From assembly GCA_050331455.1 (NCBI GenBank), contig JBHJGV010000021.1:1-51068 (forward strand): DNA of 51,068 bases, given 5' to 3'. Positions 9,701 through 17,068 of the stretch are shown one piece after another. Source of the DNA: CAYUYV01 sp050331455 (GTDB lineage Bacteria; Pseudomonadota; Alphaproteobacteria; JAJFIK01). A program made the position numbers and the translations under genes. Position 1 is the stretch's first letter. Each line of letters opens with the position of its first letter. Below the pieces are notes generated by a model that was not told the DNA's origin, ran no database searches, and saw only the letters and a program-made list of their open reading frames with translations.

Positions 9701-9816
9701 CCGCAAAGACCTATCTGTCCGGCCCCCGCGTTCCCGTCGTCATTCTGCCGCCGGAAGGAAAAGGTGACGCCGAGATAGCGGACGATGCGCAAAGCGGCGA
9801 GGACGCGCCTGAATGA
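6799..9816 (+). CDS. M16 family zinc metallopeptidase, predicted lipoprotein
   Basis: This protein of about 1005 residues has two M16 units. An N-terminal hydrophobic stretch ending VALAAC gives a lipobox with Cys43, so it should be a periplasm-facing lipoprotein. The first unit has the inverted zinc motif HFLEH at residues 128-132, followed by AFKGSEG and the third ligand in the EAERGVILSEMR region about 76 residues later, so it should be active. The second unit (from about 560) lacks HxxEH, as usual for the non-catalytic half. In-frame ATGs at 6817 and 6829 are alternative starts. The maleylacetoacetate isomerase gene follows after 40 bp. Confidence 0.9.
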   Translation: MGVLVTMGRRMSVDTGSFGWSTFLERVLRRVFGAAMLVALAACDGAPEEQRATQAPAAPSAAAADAGPSWPHEASDIAVDPAVTWGRLDTGLRYAILPNTTPKKSVSLRLYVAAGSLDETDEIRGMAHFLEHMAFKGSEGLPGDEVVKVLERLGLAFGPDTNAFTSFDQTVYQLDLPEATPELIGEGLRVFREFAGRLTLDAEAIEAERGVILSEMRFRNTPDFRRSKALYGFLLPDHEMLDRFPIGVAKTIRTMTAEDFSRFYARTYRPDAMAVVVVGDVDAEAVEGTLRGVFADFERSAPLAVDAGPALADRLPKTRVGTVSDPDLPTQVQLFGVEPFEDRADTQATRMADLQLSLANAILSRRIATLARRPDAVFLGGGANGFDFLDIAAFSVVSLTTTPDQWRETLAVAEQELRRALEHGFTQAEFDEQIANLETALEDAVNGSATRESSALASGLVGALHGDRVFSTPETELALFRENRDALTVESVTQAFRSRWEPLPIQVFVSGPPTMNGLDAESPEATVLAALEESRAVAVEPKADTDAKAFAYTDFGTPGVVASRERVEDLDLHLVRFENNVRLNIKQTDFEADTITISVRIDGGTVSQPKDKPGLDILTEQVMVSGGLEAHSLDDLVGLFAGRSVGLDFSVGADAFTFQGRTDGDDFTRQLELLAAAVTAPGYRPEAVSRFTKGIEILYETIDATPGGIVRRDVARIIRGDDPRFGLPPRAKIDALDVEDVKAWLGEPLASGHLEIGIVGDIDPDRAIEAVARTFGALPARDTAPADHAEGRMLTFPADRTDPVVLRHAGEPDRALAQIYWKTTDARDRSLSRRLTLLAAVMRLKMTERARRQDGVTYSPNVDAALSTNYPGYGFLVASLDLEPSDTDRYVAIMQDVARSVIQEGITDDEFQRAQNPIVEAVEEQLERNGYWLGSVVSVAQSQPNEIEAARSLLSDYRSITKADVQEAAKTYLSGPRVPVVILPPEGKGDAEIADDAQSGEDAPE

Positions 9817-9856
9817 TCGGCGCGGCGATGGCAGCCCGTCGGGAGCGGTGCGATCC

Positions 9857-10522
9857 ATGATCAGGCTTTACGGCTATTGGCGATCCTCCGCCGCCTACCG
9901 GGTGCGGATCGCGCTCAACGTGAAAGGTCTTGAGGCGGAACACCGGGTCGTGAACCTGGAGGGTCCGCAGGGTGCCAATCGTCAGCCGCCCTATCTCGCC
10001 CTCAACCCCGCCGGCAAGCTGCCCACCCTCGAAATCGACGGTCAGGTGCTCGTGCAGTCGCTGGCGATCCTCGACTATCTGGAGGAAACCCGTCCCGAGC
10101 CGCCCCTGCTGCCGCGCGAACCGGCCGACCGGGCCGCCGTGCGCGCGTTCTGTCTGACCCTCGCCGCGGATGTCCATCCCATACAGAACAGCCGTGTGCT
10201 GAGCTATCTGCGGGACAAGGCGGGCTTTGACGAAGTGGCCGTCGAGGCCTGGGCGAGCGAGTGGATGACGGCCGCGTTCACCGCCCTTGAGGAGACGCTC
10301 GACCGGCGCGGCTGGGGCGGCCCTCATGCCTTCGGGCCGGATGTGACGCTGGCGGATCTGTGCCTCGTGCCCCAGATGTATAATGCGCGGCGCTTCAATG
10401 TGGATCTCTCGCCCTTTCCGCGCCTCGTTGCCATCGATGCGGCGGCCTGCGCCCTGCCGGCCTTCGCCCGGGCGGCGCCGGAAGCCCAGCCGGACTACCC
10501 GGCCCCGGGAGACCCGGCATGA
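9857..10522 (+). CDS. maiA: Maleylacetoacetate isomerase (zeta-class GST)
   Basis: This 221-residue glutathione S-transferase of the zeta class isomerises maleylacetoacetate to fumarylacetoacetate in tyrosine and homogentisate breakdown. The N-terminal thioredoxin-like domain carries YGYWRSSAAYRVRIALN, the zeta-class SSxxYRVRI active site, then LNPAGKLPTLEIDG and VQSLAILDYLEE, which bind glutathione. The C-terminal helical domain includes FGPDVTLADLCLVPQMYNA. The ATG at 9857 starts exactly at the family N-terminus; the longer frame to 9785 overlaps the M16 gene. Its stop overlaps the next gene in ATGA. No other homogentisate genes are in the window. Confidence 0.92.
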   Translation: MIRLYGYWRSSAAYRVRIALNVKGLEAEHRVVNLEGPQGANRQPPYLALNPAGKLPTLEIDGQVLVQSLAILDYLEETRPEPPLLPREPADRAAVRAFCLTLAADVHPIQNSRVLSYLRDKAGFDEVAVEAWASEWMTAAFTALEETLDRRGWGGPHAFGPDVTLADLCLVPQMYNARRFNVDLSPFPRLVAIDAAACALPAFARAAPEAQPDYPAPGDPA

Positions 10523-11046
10523 CGCAGACGGATGGTTCGAGAGAGGATGATGTGCAAGCCGACGAAGCGGCGATCGGCACGCTGATCGGCATTGCCTTGC
10601 GCCCCGGCCGGCGGGCCCCCATGGAGGCGGTCGACGCGGTCGCCATCGATGCCGAGGCCGGGCCCGTGGGCGATCATGCGGGGCGCCACGCCAAGCGGCT
10701 CGTGACGGTGTTGGCGCGGGCCGACTGGGAAGCGGCCCTCGACGCCCTGGAGCCGCGGCCCGATCTGCCCTGGACCACACGGCGGGCCAATCTGCTGGTC
10801 GATGGTCTGGCCCTGCCAAAGGTCAAGGGGGCCGTGCTGCGCATCGGCTCCGTGGTCCTCGAGGTCAGCGGCGAGACGGTTCCCTGTTCGCGCATGGATG
10901 AGGCCCATCCCGGGCTGCGCAAGGCGCTGGCGCCGGACTGGCGCGGCGGGCTCATCTGCACCGTCCCGACCCCCGGCACGGTGCGCCTCGGCGACCCCGT
11001 CGAAATCCTTCACATGCCGACCCCCAAAATCCGCCGCTTGCCGTGA
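10519..11046 (+). CDS. MOSC domain-containing protein
   Basis: This 175-residue protein has a single MOSC beta-barrel domain, as found at the C-terminus of molybdenum cofactor sulfurases and in YiiM-like reductases. Seen are VDAVAIDAEAGPVGDHAGRH, the central beta strands, the VSGETVPCSRMDEAHPGLRK block with the single conserved Cys typical of MOSC, and a closing TPGTVRLGDPVEIL. It overlaps maiA by four bases (ATGA), so the two are co-translated. A role in Mo-cofactor or sulfur transfer is inferred from the family only. Confidence 0.87.
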   Translation: MTQTDGSREDDVQADEAAIGTLIGIALRPGRRAPMEAVDAVAIDAEAGPVGDHAGRHAKRLVTVLARADWEAALDALEPRPDLPWTTRRANLLVDGLALPKVKGAVLRIGSVVLEVSGETVPCSRMDEAHPGLRKALAPDWRGGLICTVPTPGTVRLGDPVEILHMPTPKIRRLP

Positions 11047-11163
11047 ACGCGATCACGGCATGGACCTCGGCACCCGGATCAGGCTTTGCTGCCAAAAAAC
11101 ATGGCGGAAGGCGCGGTCGACCGCGGCTGGGGCAGCCAGGGGGCCCATTTGGAGAAGGCATGC

Positions 11164-12468
11164 ATGCTCAAGCGGATTCATATTAAAGGATACAAATCGC
11201 TCCATGACGTGGCGCTCGACCTGAGTGACCTGACCGTCCTATTTGGCCCAAACGCGGCGGGAAAAAGCAATCTGCTCGACGCTCTTCAACTGCTGTCCAA
11301 AATGGCAACCAGCAGAACGTTGAAGGAAGCCTTTGATCCTCCATACAGAGGCAAGCCGCTTGAGTCGTTCAGTATAAAGAGCGACGGTTTCAAGGGCCTG
11401 TTGGACCAGGAAAGTCTCCACTTTTCCATCGAGGCAGACATCCATCTGTCAGACCCCGTCGTCGAGGCCGTCAATCGTCAGATCCGCGACATGCGGCATC
11501 GCAGTGGAGACAGCCAATCGGACGAGAATCCCAAATCGCAAGCACCGGTCCGTGAGCGAGATCTGCGCTACCGAATTGAAGTCGAAATGTTGCCGCGTAA
11601 AGGTATTTTGAGGGTCAGTGACGAATATCTGGCAGCCTTGAATAATCAAGGAGAACCAACCGGAAAACGAAAACCTTTCATTGAACGACAGAACGATAAA
11701 ATTCATTTGCGGTTGGAGGGGCAGGCACACCCAACCTATTACGACCGGCATCTCGACCACACGATTCTGTCGCTTCCGCACTACCCGCCCCATTATCCAC
11801 ATCTGGCGGCAGCCCGAAAGGAACTCGAAAGCTGGCTTTTCTTTTACTTTGAGCCGCGCGAGCGCATGCGGGCATCCAACCCGGTCAAGGAAGTCCGACA
11901 TATCGGTTTGATGGGGGAGGAATTGGCCGCGTTCCTGAATACGCTCAAGGCGCTCGAGTACAAACAATTCCTGGCTGTCGAAAAGGCATTACAGACTTTG
12001 ATGCCCAACATTGAAGGAATCGAAGTCGACGTTAGCGATCTGGGTGAAGTGGAATTGCGGCTCAAGGAAGGAGGGGTGGCGGTTCCAGCCCGAGTTCTTT
12101 CGGAAGGGACCTTGCGCATGCTGGGTCTGCTCGCCCTCACGGGCGCGCAGGAGGCGCCGGCTCTGGTCGGGTTTGAGGAACCGGAAAACGGTGTTCATCC
12201 CCGCCGGATCGAGGTGATTGCTGAATTCCTAACGACGCGCATCCGGGTTCGGAAAACCCAGTACATCGTCACCACGCATTCGCCCATCCTGCCCGACATG
12301 CTTCCGGACGCGTGTCTTCGAATTGTCCGAAAGGAGAATGGCCGGACCCGGATCGATCCATTCAGCGCTTGGGGGCCACTGGCGCGCCGAGATGGTATCG
12401 CCACCGCCCTCGATGAAGAGCGGCTGCCGGTCTCAGAACGCATTCTGAGAGGAGACTTCGATGCGTGA
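11164..12468 (+). CDS. AAA family ATPase, OLD/RecF-like
   Basis: This 434-residue ATPase of the SMC/ABC-like AAA_15/AAA_21 type starts MLKRIHIKGYKSLHDVALDL and carries Walker A GPNAAGKS at residues 28-35. Near the C-terminus are the LSEGTLRMLGLLAL signature, Walker B LVGFEEPENGVHP and the IVTTHSPILPDM switch. GGAGAAGG supports the start at 11164. The gene is visibly poorer in GC and uses more A/T-ending codons than its neighbours, suggesting transfer. Such ATPases usually pair with a small nuclease-like or toprim-like partner; here the next frame is only a remnant. A role in defence or mobile-element biology is inferred. Confidence 0.88.
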   Translation: MLKRIHIKGYKSLHDVALDLSDLTVLFGPNAAGKSNLLDALQLLSKMATSRTLKEAFDPPYRGKPLESFSIKSDGFKGLLDQESLHFSIEADIHLSDPVVEAVNRQIRDMRHRSGDSQSDENPKSQAPVRERDLRYRIEVEMLPRKGILRVSDEYLAALNNQGEPTGKRKPFIERQNDKIHLRLEGQAHPTYYDRHLDHTILSLPHYPPHYPHLAAARKELESWLFFYFEPRERMRASNPVKEVRHIGLMGEELAAFLNTLKALEYKQFLAVEKALQTLMPNIEGIEVDVSDLGEVELRLKEGGVAVPARVLSEGTLRMLGLLALTGAQEAPALVGFEEPENGVHPRRIEVIAEFLTTRIRVRKTQYIVTTHSPILPDMLPDACLRIVRKENGRTRIDPFSAWGPLARRDGIATALDEERLPVSERILRGDFDA

Positions 12469-12576
12469 AATATCCTTGTTCGTTGAGGATATATTGAACG
12501 GGCGTCGCGAGCCGATCCCTCCTTGCGCCATTTCATCAACGATGTGAGGGCCGTCTTTCACCTGTGGGCCGCTTGA
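12461..12576 (+). pseudogene. Remnant of ATPase partner gene, internal deletion
   Basis: An ATG at 12461 overlaps the end of the ATPase gene and encodes MREISLFVED, then shifts into unrelated residues and stops at 12547. A second frame, open from 12490, reads YIERASRADPSLRHFINDVR then AVFHLWAA and stops at 12576. From memory, small genes that follow this type of ATPase start MRE-(I/V)-x-(L/I)-FVED and end in a DPSL-xx-F-xx-(D/E)-xR-xxF-xxW tail. The simplest reading is a gene of about 200 codons whose middle was deleted, leaving ten N-terminal and ~28 C-terminal codons out of frame. This is inferred, not searched. Confidence 0.55.
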
Positions 12577-12610
12577 ACTGCAGCAAACGGAGCGTCGCTT
12601 TGCTCTTCGC

Positions 12611-14452
12611 TCACGGGCGGCGGAGCCAGCCGGCGAAGCCGGCGATGGTCAGGGGGGGGAGCAGCCAGCCCAACAGGATGTGCACCCAGAACCAGGCCTT
12701 GCAGATCCAGTCGAGGATGGATTTCTGCACCCAGTCCGAAATCTGTTCACCGACGGACTTCTCTGCAAGCTGACGGGTGGTCGTGACGGGTACCACCGGG
12801 TCCCGGGGCATCCAGGCGCCGGCCTGGCCGAGATCGATCAGGGGCAGGAACAAGTCGATGGAATAGAGCCAGGGCTTGAAGGGCTCATAGCCCGCCGGAA
12901 CCGCGGCGGAGCCCGTGCCCGCATCCCCATAGGGGGCGCCGGCCAGGACGGCCGGGTCCCGGGGCACCAGATGCCCCTGCTCCCGCCCGCCCGAGAAAAT
13001 CACGGTGCCGATGATGATCACGGCAAGGCACCAGACCACGGTGAGGCTCGGGCGCCGGCCATAGCCGGTCAGCGCCGCATTGAGCCCCTTCGTCACGCGC
13101 GCGAGGCTGGTGAACGGCCAGCCCGCCGGCACGGGCCGCGCCTTGTCCCGCTTTTGCAGCACCACGCCCGCGTCCCGGTCCCGTCCCATGGCGGTCAGCA
13201 CCTCGGCGACCTGGTTCCAGGGCTGGGGCCGGAACGGAACCACACCGGTTCCGCCATGGGAGCGGCGCAGCCAGGGCACCCGGATACGCCAGCTCAAGGG
13301 CGCTCCGTCGCCGAACCGGTCATAGACGAAGCCATCGAGATAGATGTGGTAGGGCAGAGCCGGCCAGCAGCCCGGATCATCCATCAGCACGGCGGCGCGC
13401 GCCTGGGACATGTCCACATCGCCTTCGACCCTGCTGTGCTGGCGAAGCTGAAAGACACCGCCGATGCGGGCCCGCACGAAGATGACCTTCCCGCGCGCCA
13501 GAAATCCGTCCTTCAAGAGAGCATCCGACGTGATCGCGATGCCATCGCAGTCCAGGGCCACGCCTTCGGCATTCTCGAACCGGCCCTTGAAGCAGGAAAA
13601 CTGTCCGCCCACCTGGGCGCCGGCAAAGTTCACTTCGCCCTGGGCCTCGAAACCGTCGTCCAGAAAGACATCGACCCCCACATCGACGGCATTGCAGGAG
13701 AGCGCCAGGCCGCCGGGGTTCAGGAACCGTCCGCCCACGCAGGCAAGCTGCCCCGTGATCCGTGCCCGGTTGAAACTGACGCAGCCATGGGCCGTGAACC
13801 CCTGGCGGAGGAAAACGCTGGAGCCGAAATGGGCCGCGTTGGCCTGGAGGGCCATGCCGCCATTCTCCCCCAGGGGCTTGTGTTCGGGGTTGAGCACGGA
13901 ACCCTGGAGCACGACGTGCCCTTCGATCCGGGCGCTGATGAGATTGATGTAATCCGTCCGGGGCATGCGCCGGGCCCGGAAATGGCCGCGCACCCGGGCA
14001 TTGGCCGCATCGATATGGGGCACGACGGACCGGTCGAGCGTGACGGCCCGCACATCGCAGTCCCGCATATCGATGCCATGATCGAAGACCGTATCGACAA
14101 AGGACAGGGGCCGGTCGAGGCGCACGCCGCCGAGGTCCAGACGGCCGGCGATGCGGGCTTGGCGCACCTGCACGCCCTTGGGCATGCCCACATCGCGCTG
14201 GCCGGTCTCGACCGTCTGCATTTTCTGGTCGATCAGAACACGGATGATATCGGCGCGCAGCACGGGGCGCTTGGCGTCCGGAGGCGGGGCGATGTCGGCG
14301 GGGCCGGGTGTGCCGGCCGGGCGGGGCTGGGCGGCGTCGGCCCCCGCATGGCGGTTCAGCCAGTCCCGGTAATAGTCGGGGCCCCAGACCACGCCCCGGG
14401 CCATGGCTTCGACGAAACTCTGTTCAGCCTGCGTCAATGGTGATTTGACCAT
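12611..14452 (-). CDS. Membrane protein with beta-helix (pentapeptide-like) repeats
   Basis: This 613-residue protein is of unknown function. Residues ~60-380 contain degenerate repeats of the pattern V-x-F-xx-A-xx-G-xx-x-C/L-xx-G-x-F-xN, for example VNFAGAQVGGQFSCFKGRF, which should form a right-handed beta-helix like bactofilins or pentapeptide proteins. A hydrophobic helix (LTVVWCLAVIIIGTVIF) follows near residue 475, then a soluble loop and a second hydrophobic tail (WFWVHILLGWLLPPLTIAGF). Similar proteins are sometimes labelled membrane-associated oxidoreductase, but I see no cofactor motif. The start at 14452 is the longest frame. It is convergent with the ATPase locus. Confidence 0.75.
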   Translation of the reverse strand: MVKSPLTQAEQSFVEAMARGVVWGPDYYRDWLNRHAGADAAQPRPAGTPGPADIAPPPDAKRPVLRADIIRVLIDQKMQTVETGQRDVGMPKGVQVRQARIAGRLDLGGVRLDRPLSFVDTVFDHGIDMRDCDVRAVTLDRSVVPHIDAANARVRGHFRARRMPRTDYINLISARIEGHVVLQGSVLNPEHKPLGENGGMALQANAAHFGSSVFLRQGFTAHGCVSFNRARITGQLACVGGRFLNPGGLALSCNAVDVGVDVFLDDGFEAQGEVNFAGAQVGGQFSCFKGRFENAEGVALDCDGIAITSDALLKDGFLARGKVIFVRARIGGVFQLRQHSRVEGDVDMSQARAAVLMDDPGCWPALPYHIYLDGFVYDRFGDGAPLSWRIRVPWLRRSHGGTGVVPFRPQPWNQVAEVLTAMGRDRDAGVVLQKRDKARPVPAGWPFTSLARVTKGLNAALTGYGRRPSLTVVWCLAVIIIGTVIFSGGREQGHLVPRDPAVLAGAPYGDAGTGSAAVPAGYEPFKPWLYSIDLFLPLIDLGQAGAWMPRDPVVPVTTTRQLAEKSVGEQISDWVQKSILDWICKAWFWVHILLGWLLPPLTIAGFAGWLRRP

Positions 14453-14749
14453 CTCTCGTTCCCCAAGGCCCTGTGTCCGGGCTCGCGCCGCCGTTCCGGG
14501 CCATGGCGCCGTGCCGGTTCCCGTGTCCCCCGGTTCCCGCCTTTGTGATCGCGCCGCCCGGTGGTGAGGTCAAGTCACGACCGGGCCGGCAGGCCTTGCC
14601 CCACGCCCCGTTCCCGCAAATCCCGGACCGTTGAGGACCGCTCCGGGCCGGCCGCGCGCGCCCAACCGGTCCATTGTGCCCCGTGATCGGGCATGCCCAT
14701 GATCGGACCACGCCCAATCCCATAACAGAAGGAAAGAGAGGTACCGCCC
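14453..14749. other. Divergent promoter region, beta-helix protein / maeB
   Basis: This 297-bp gap lies between divergent genes. It holds the maeB leader with GGAAAGAGAGG just upstream of its ATG. I see no gene, repeat or clear operator in it. Confidence 0.5.
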
Positions 14750-17056
14750 ATGTCCGGCAAGGCCTTCGATGAAATGGCGCTGGAGTACCACCGGTTTCCC
14801 GTGCCGGGGAAACTGCGGATCGAGCCCACCAAACGCATGATCAATCAGCGGGACCTGGCGCTGGCCTATTCCCCGGGCGTTGCCGCCGCGTGCCGCCTCA
14901 TCACCGAGGATGACAATACGGCGGCCGAGGTCACCGCCAGGGGCAATCTGGTGGCCGTGATCTCCAATGGAACGGCGGTGCTGGGCCTCGGGGCGATCGG
15001 GCCCCTGGCCGCCAAACCGGTCATGGAGGGCAAGGCGGTCCTGTTCAAGAAATTCGCCGGGATCGACTGTTTCGACATCGAAGTGGACGAGCACGATGCG
15101 GACCGCCTCGCCGATTTGGTGGCACGCCTGGAGCCCACCTTCGGCGCCATCAATCTGGAGGACATCAAGGCGCCGGAGTGTTTCGAGGTGGAAAGGCTGT
15201 GCCAGGAACGCATGTCCATCCCCGTCTTCCATGACGACCAGCACGGCACGGCGATCGTGGTCGGTGCTGCCATCACGAACGGTCTCGCCATCGCCGGCAA
15301 GCGCATCGACCGGGTCACGATCACCTGTGCCGGCGCAGGCGCGGCGGCGCTCGCCTGCCTCAATGTATTGCTCAGCCTCGGGGCCAAGCGGGAGAACATC
15401 ACCGTCAGCGACATCCACGGCGTGGTCTATGAGGGGCGTCCCGAGGGTATGGATCCTTACAAGGGCGCCTTTGCCCGGGCCACCGACAAACGGACCCTCG
15501 ACGAGACCTTTGACAAGACGGACATCTTTCTGGGGCTCTCGGCACCCAACATCGTCCAGCCGGAGTGGATCAAGCGCATGGCGCGCAACCCCATCATCAT
15601 GGCGCTCGCCAATCCGGACCCGGAAATTCATCCCGATGTGGTGCGCGAGGTGCGGCCGGACGCCATCATCGCCACGGGGCGCTCCGACTTCCCCAACCAG
15701 GTCAACAATGTTCTGTGCTTCCCCTTTATCTTCCGCGGGGCCCTCGATGTTGGGGCAACGGCCATCAACGATGCCATGAAGCGGGCCTGCGTGAAGGCGA
15801 TTGCCGATCTCGCCAAGGCGGAACCGTCCGATGTGGTGGCGCGGGCCTATCAGGGCCATTCCTTGAAATTCGGCCGCGACTACATCCTGCCCAAGCCGTT
15901 CGATCCGCGCCTGATCGAGACCGTGGCGCCGGCGGTGGCCCAGGCGGCTATCGATACCGGCGTGGCGCGCCGGCCGTTCACGGATATGGAGGCCTATAAG
16001 CGGCGTCTGAACGCCTTCGTCTATCGCTCCGGCCAAGTCATGGAGCCCGTTTTCGAGGCGGCCCGGCGCAACCCGAAACGGGTGGTTTTCGCCGAGGGAG
16101 AGGATCCCCGGATGCTCCGTGCGGCCCGTATCGCCCTCGATGACGGCTTTGCCGAGCCCATCCTGATCGGCCGCCAGGACGCCATTGCCCAGGCCATCGC
16201 CGATCTCGGCCTGCGCATGAGCCTGGGGGACGAAGTGCCGTTCGTTGACCCTTATGACAATCCGAAGGCGGAGGCCTATAGCGAGCTTTATCTTGCGGCT
16301 GCTCAGCGGCGCGGCGTGACGCCGGACATGGCCCGGGATTTCATCAAGACCCGGAGCACCGTCCTCGCCGCCACCATGGTGAAGGCGGGTGACGCCGATA
16401 CCCTGTTATGCGGAGCCACGGACCGCTATCGCAGCCACCTGGACAATCTGCTCGACATTATCGGTGTCATGCCGGAGGTGGACCACCCGGCGGCCATGCG
16501 TCTTGTCGTGCTGAAGGACCGGTTCTTCTTCATCGCCGACACCAATGTCCAGGTTTCTCCTTCGGCGGAGGACCTTGCCGACACCACCGAGATGGCGGCC
16601 GAGGCGATCCGGCGCTTCGGTGTGGAGCCCCGGGTGGCACTCCTGTCCCAGTCCAGTTTCGGCTCCTCCGACCGCGGATCGGCCGTAAAGATGCGCGAGA
16701 CGCTCGCGCTGCTTCGGGCCCGGAACGTTGCTTTCGAAGTCGATGGCGAGATGCGGGCCAATGTCGCCGTGATGCCGGAAATCCGGGAGCAGGCCATTTA
16801 CGGCAGTACCCTGACGGGTGCCGCCAACCTGCTCGTCATGCCGGATCTCGACAGCGCGAACATCGCCTACAATCTGTGCTGGGCGGCCAATGACGGCCTC
16901 AGCGTTGGCCCGATCCTGGTCGGCATGGCCCAGCCGGTCCATGTGCTGTCGAATTCCGTCACGGTCCGGGGCATCGTCAACATGACGGCGCTGGCCGTGG
17001 CGGATGCCCAGAATGCGGCGCAGAACGGCGTGCAGGGCGGCGCAACGGCCCGGTGA
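14750..17056 (+). CDS. maeB: NADP-dependent malic enzyme fused to phosphotransacetylase-like domain
   Basis: This 768-residue cytoplasmic enzyme converts malate to pyruvate plus CO2 with NADP+. Residues 1-430 are the malic enzyme part: LALAYSPGVAAAC, IDCFDIEVDEHDADRLADLV, VFHDDQHGTAIVVGAA with the metal-binding Asp residues, ITCAGAGAAALACL for the nucleotide, and TGRSDFPNQVNNVLCFPFIF. From about 430 the protein continues as a phosphotransacetylase-like domain (RVVFAEGEDPRMLRAARIAL to the C-terminus), which in MaeB proteins is regulatory, responding to acetyl-CoA. Length is normal. Its stop lies only 12 bp from the convergent GH3 gene stop. Confidence 0.95.
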   Translation: MSGKAFDEMALEYHRFPVPGKLRIEPTKRMINQRDLALAYSPGVAAACRLITEDDNTAAEVTARGNLVAVISNGTAVLGLGAIGPLAAKPVMEGKAVLFKKFAGIDCFDIEVDEHDADRLADLVARLEPTFGAINLEDIKAPECFEVERLCQERMSIPVFHDDQHGTAIVVGAAITNGLAIAGKRIDRVTITCAGAGAAALACLNVLLSLGAKRENITVSDIHGVVYEGRPEGMDPYKGAFARATDKRTLDETFDKTDIFLGLSAPNIVQPEWIKRMARNPIIMALANPDPEIHPDVVREVRPDAIIATGRSDFPNQVNNVLCFPFIFRGALDVGATAINDAMKRACVKAIADLAKAEPSDVVARAYQGHSLKFGRDYILPKPFDPRLIETVAPAVAQAAIDTGVARRPFTDMEAYKRRLNAFVYRSGQVMEPVFEAARRNPKRVVFAEGEDPRMLRAARIALDDGFAEPILIGRQDAIAQAIADLGLRMSLGDEVPFVDPYDNPKAEAYSELYLAAAQRRGVTPDMARDFIKTRSTVLAATMVKAGDADTLLCGATDRYRSHLDNLLDIIGVMPEVDHPAAMRLVVLKDRFFFIADTNVQVSPSAEDLADTTEMAAEAIRRFGVEPRVALLSQSSFGSSDRGSAVKMRETLALLRARNVAFEVDGEMRANVAVMPEIREQAIYGSTLTGAANLLVMPDLDSANIAYNLCWAANDGLSVGPILVGMAQPVHVLSNSVTVRGIVNMTALAVADAQNAAQNGVQGGATAR

Positions 17057-17068
17057 CGGCCGCACCGC

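Noticed and set aside
12680..14443. 587-codon plus-strand ORF opposite the beta-helix protein gene
   Set aside because: Antisense shadow, with composition typical of reverse-frame GC-rich coding; the minus-strand frame has membrane helices and repeats.
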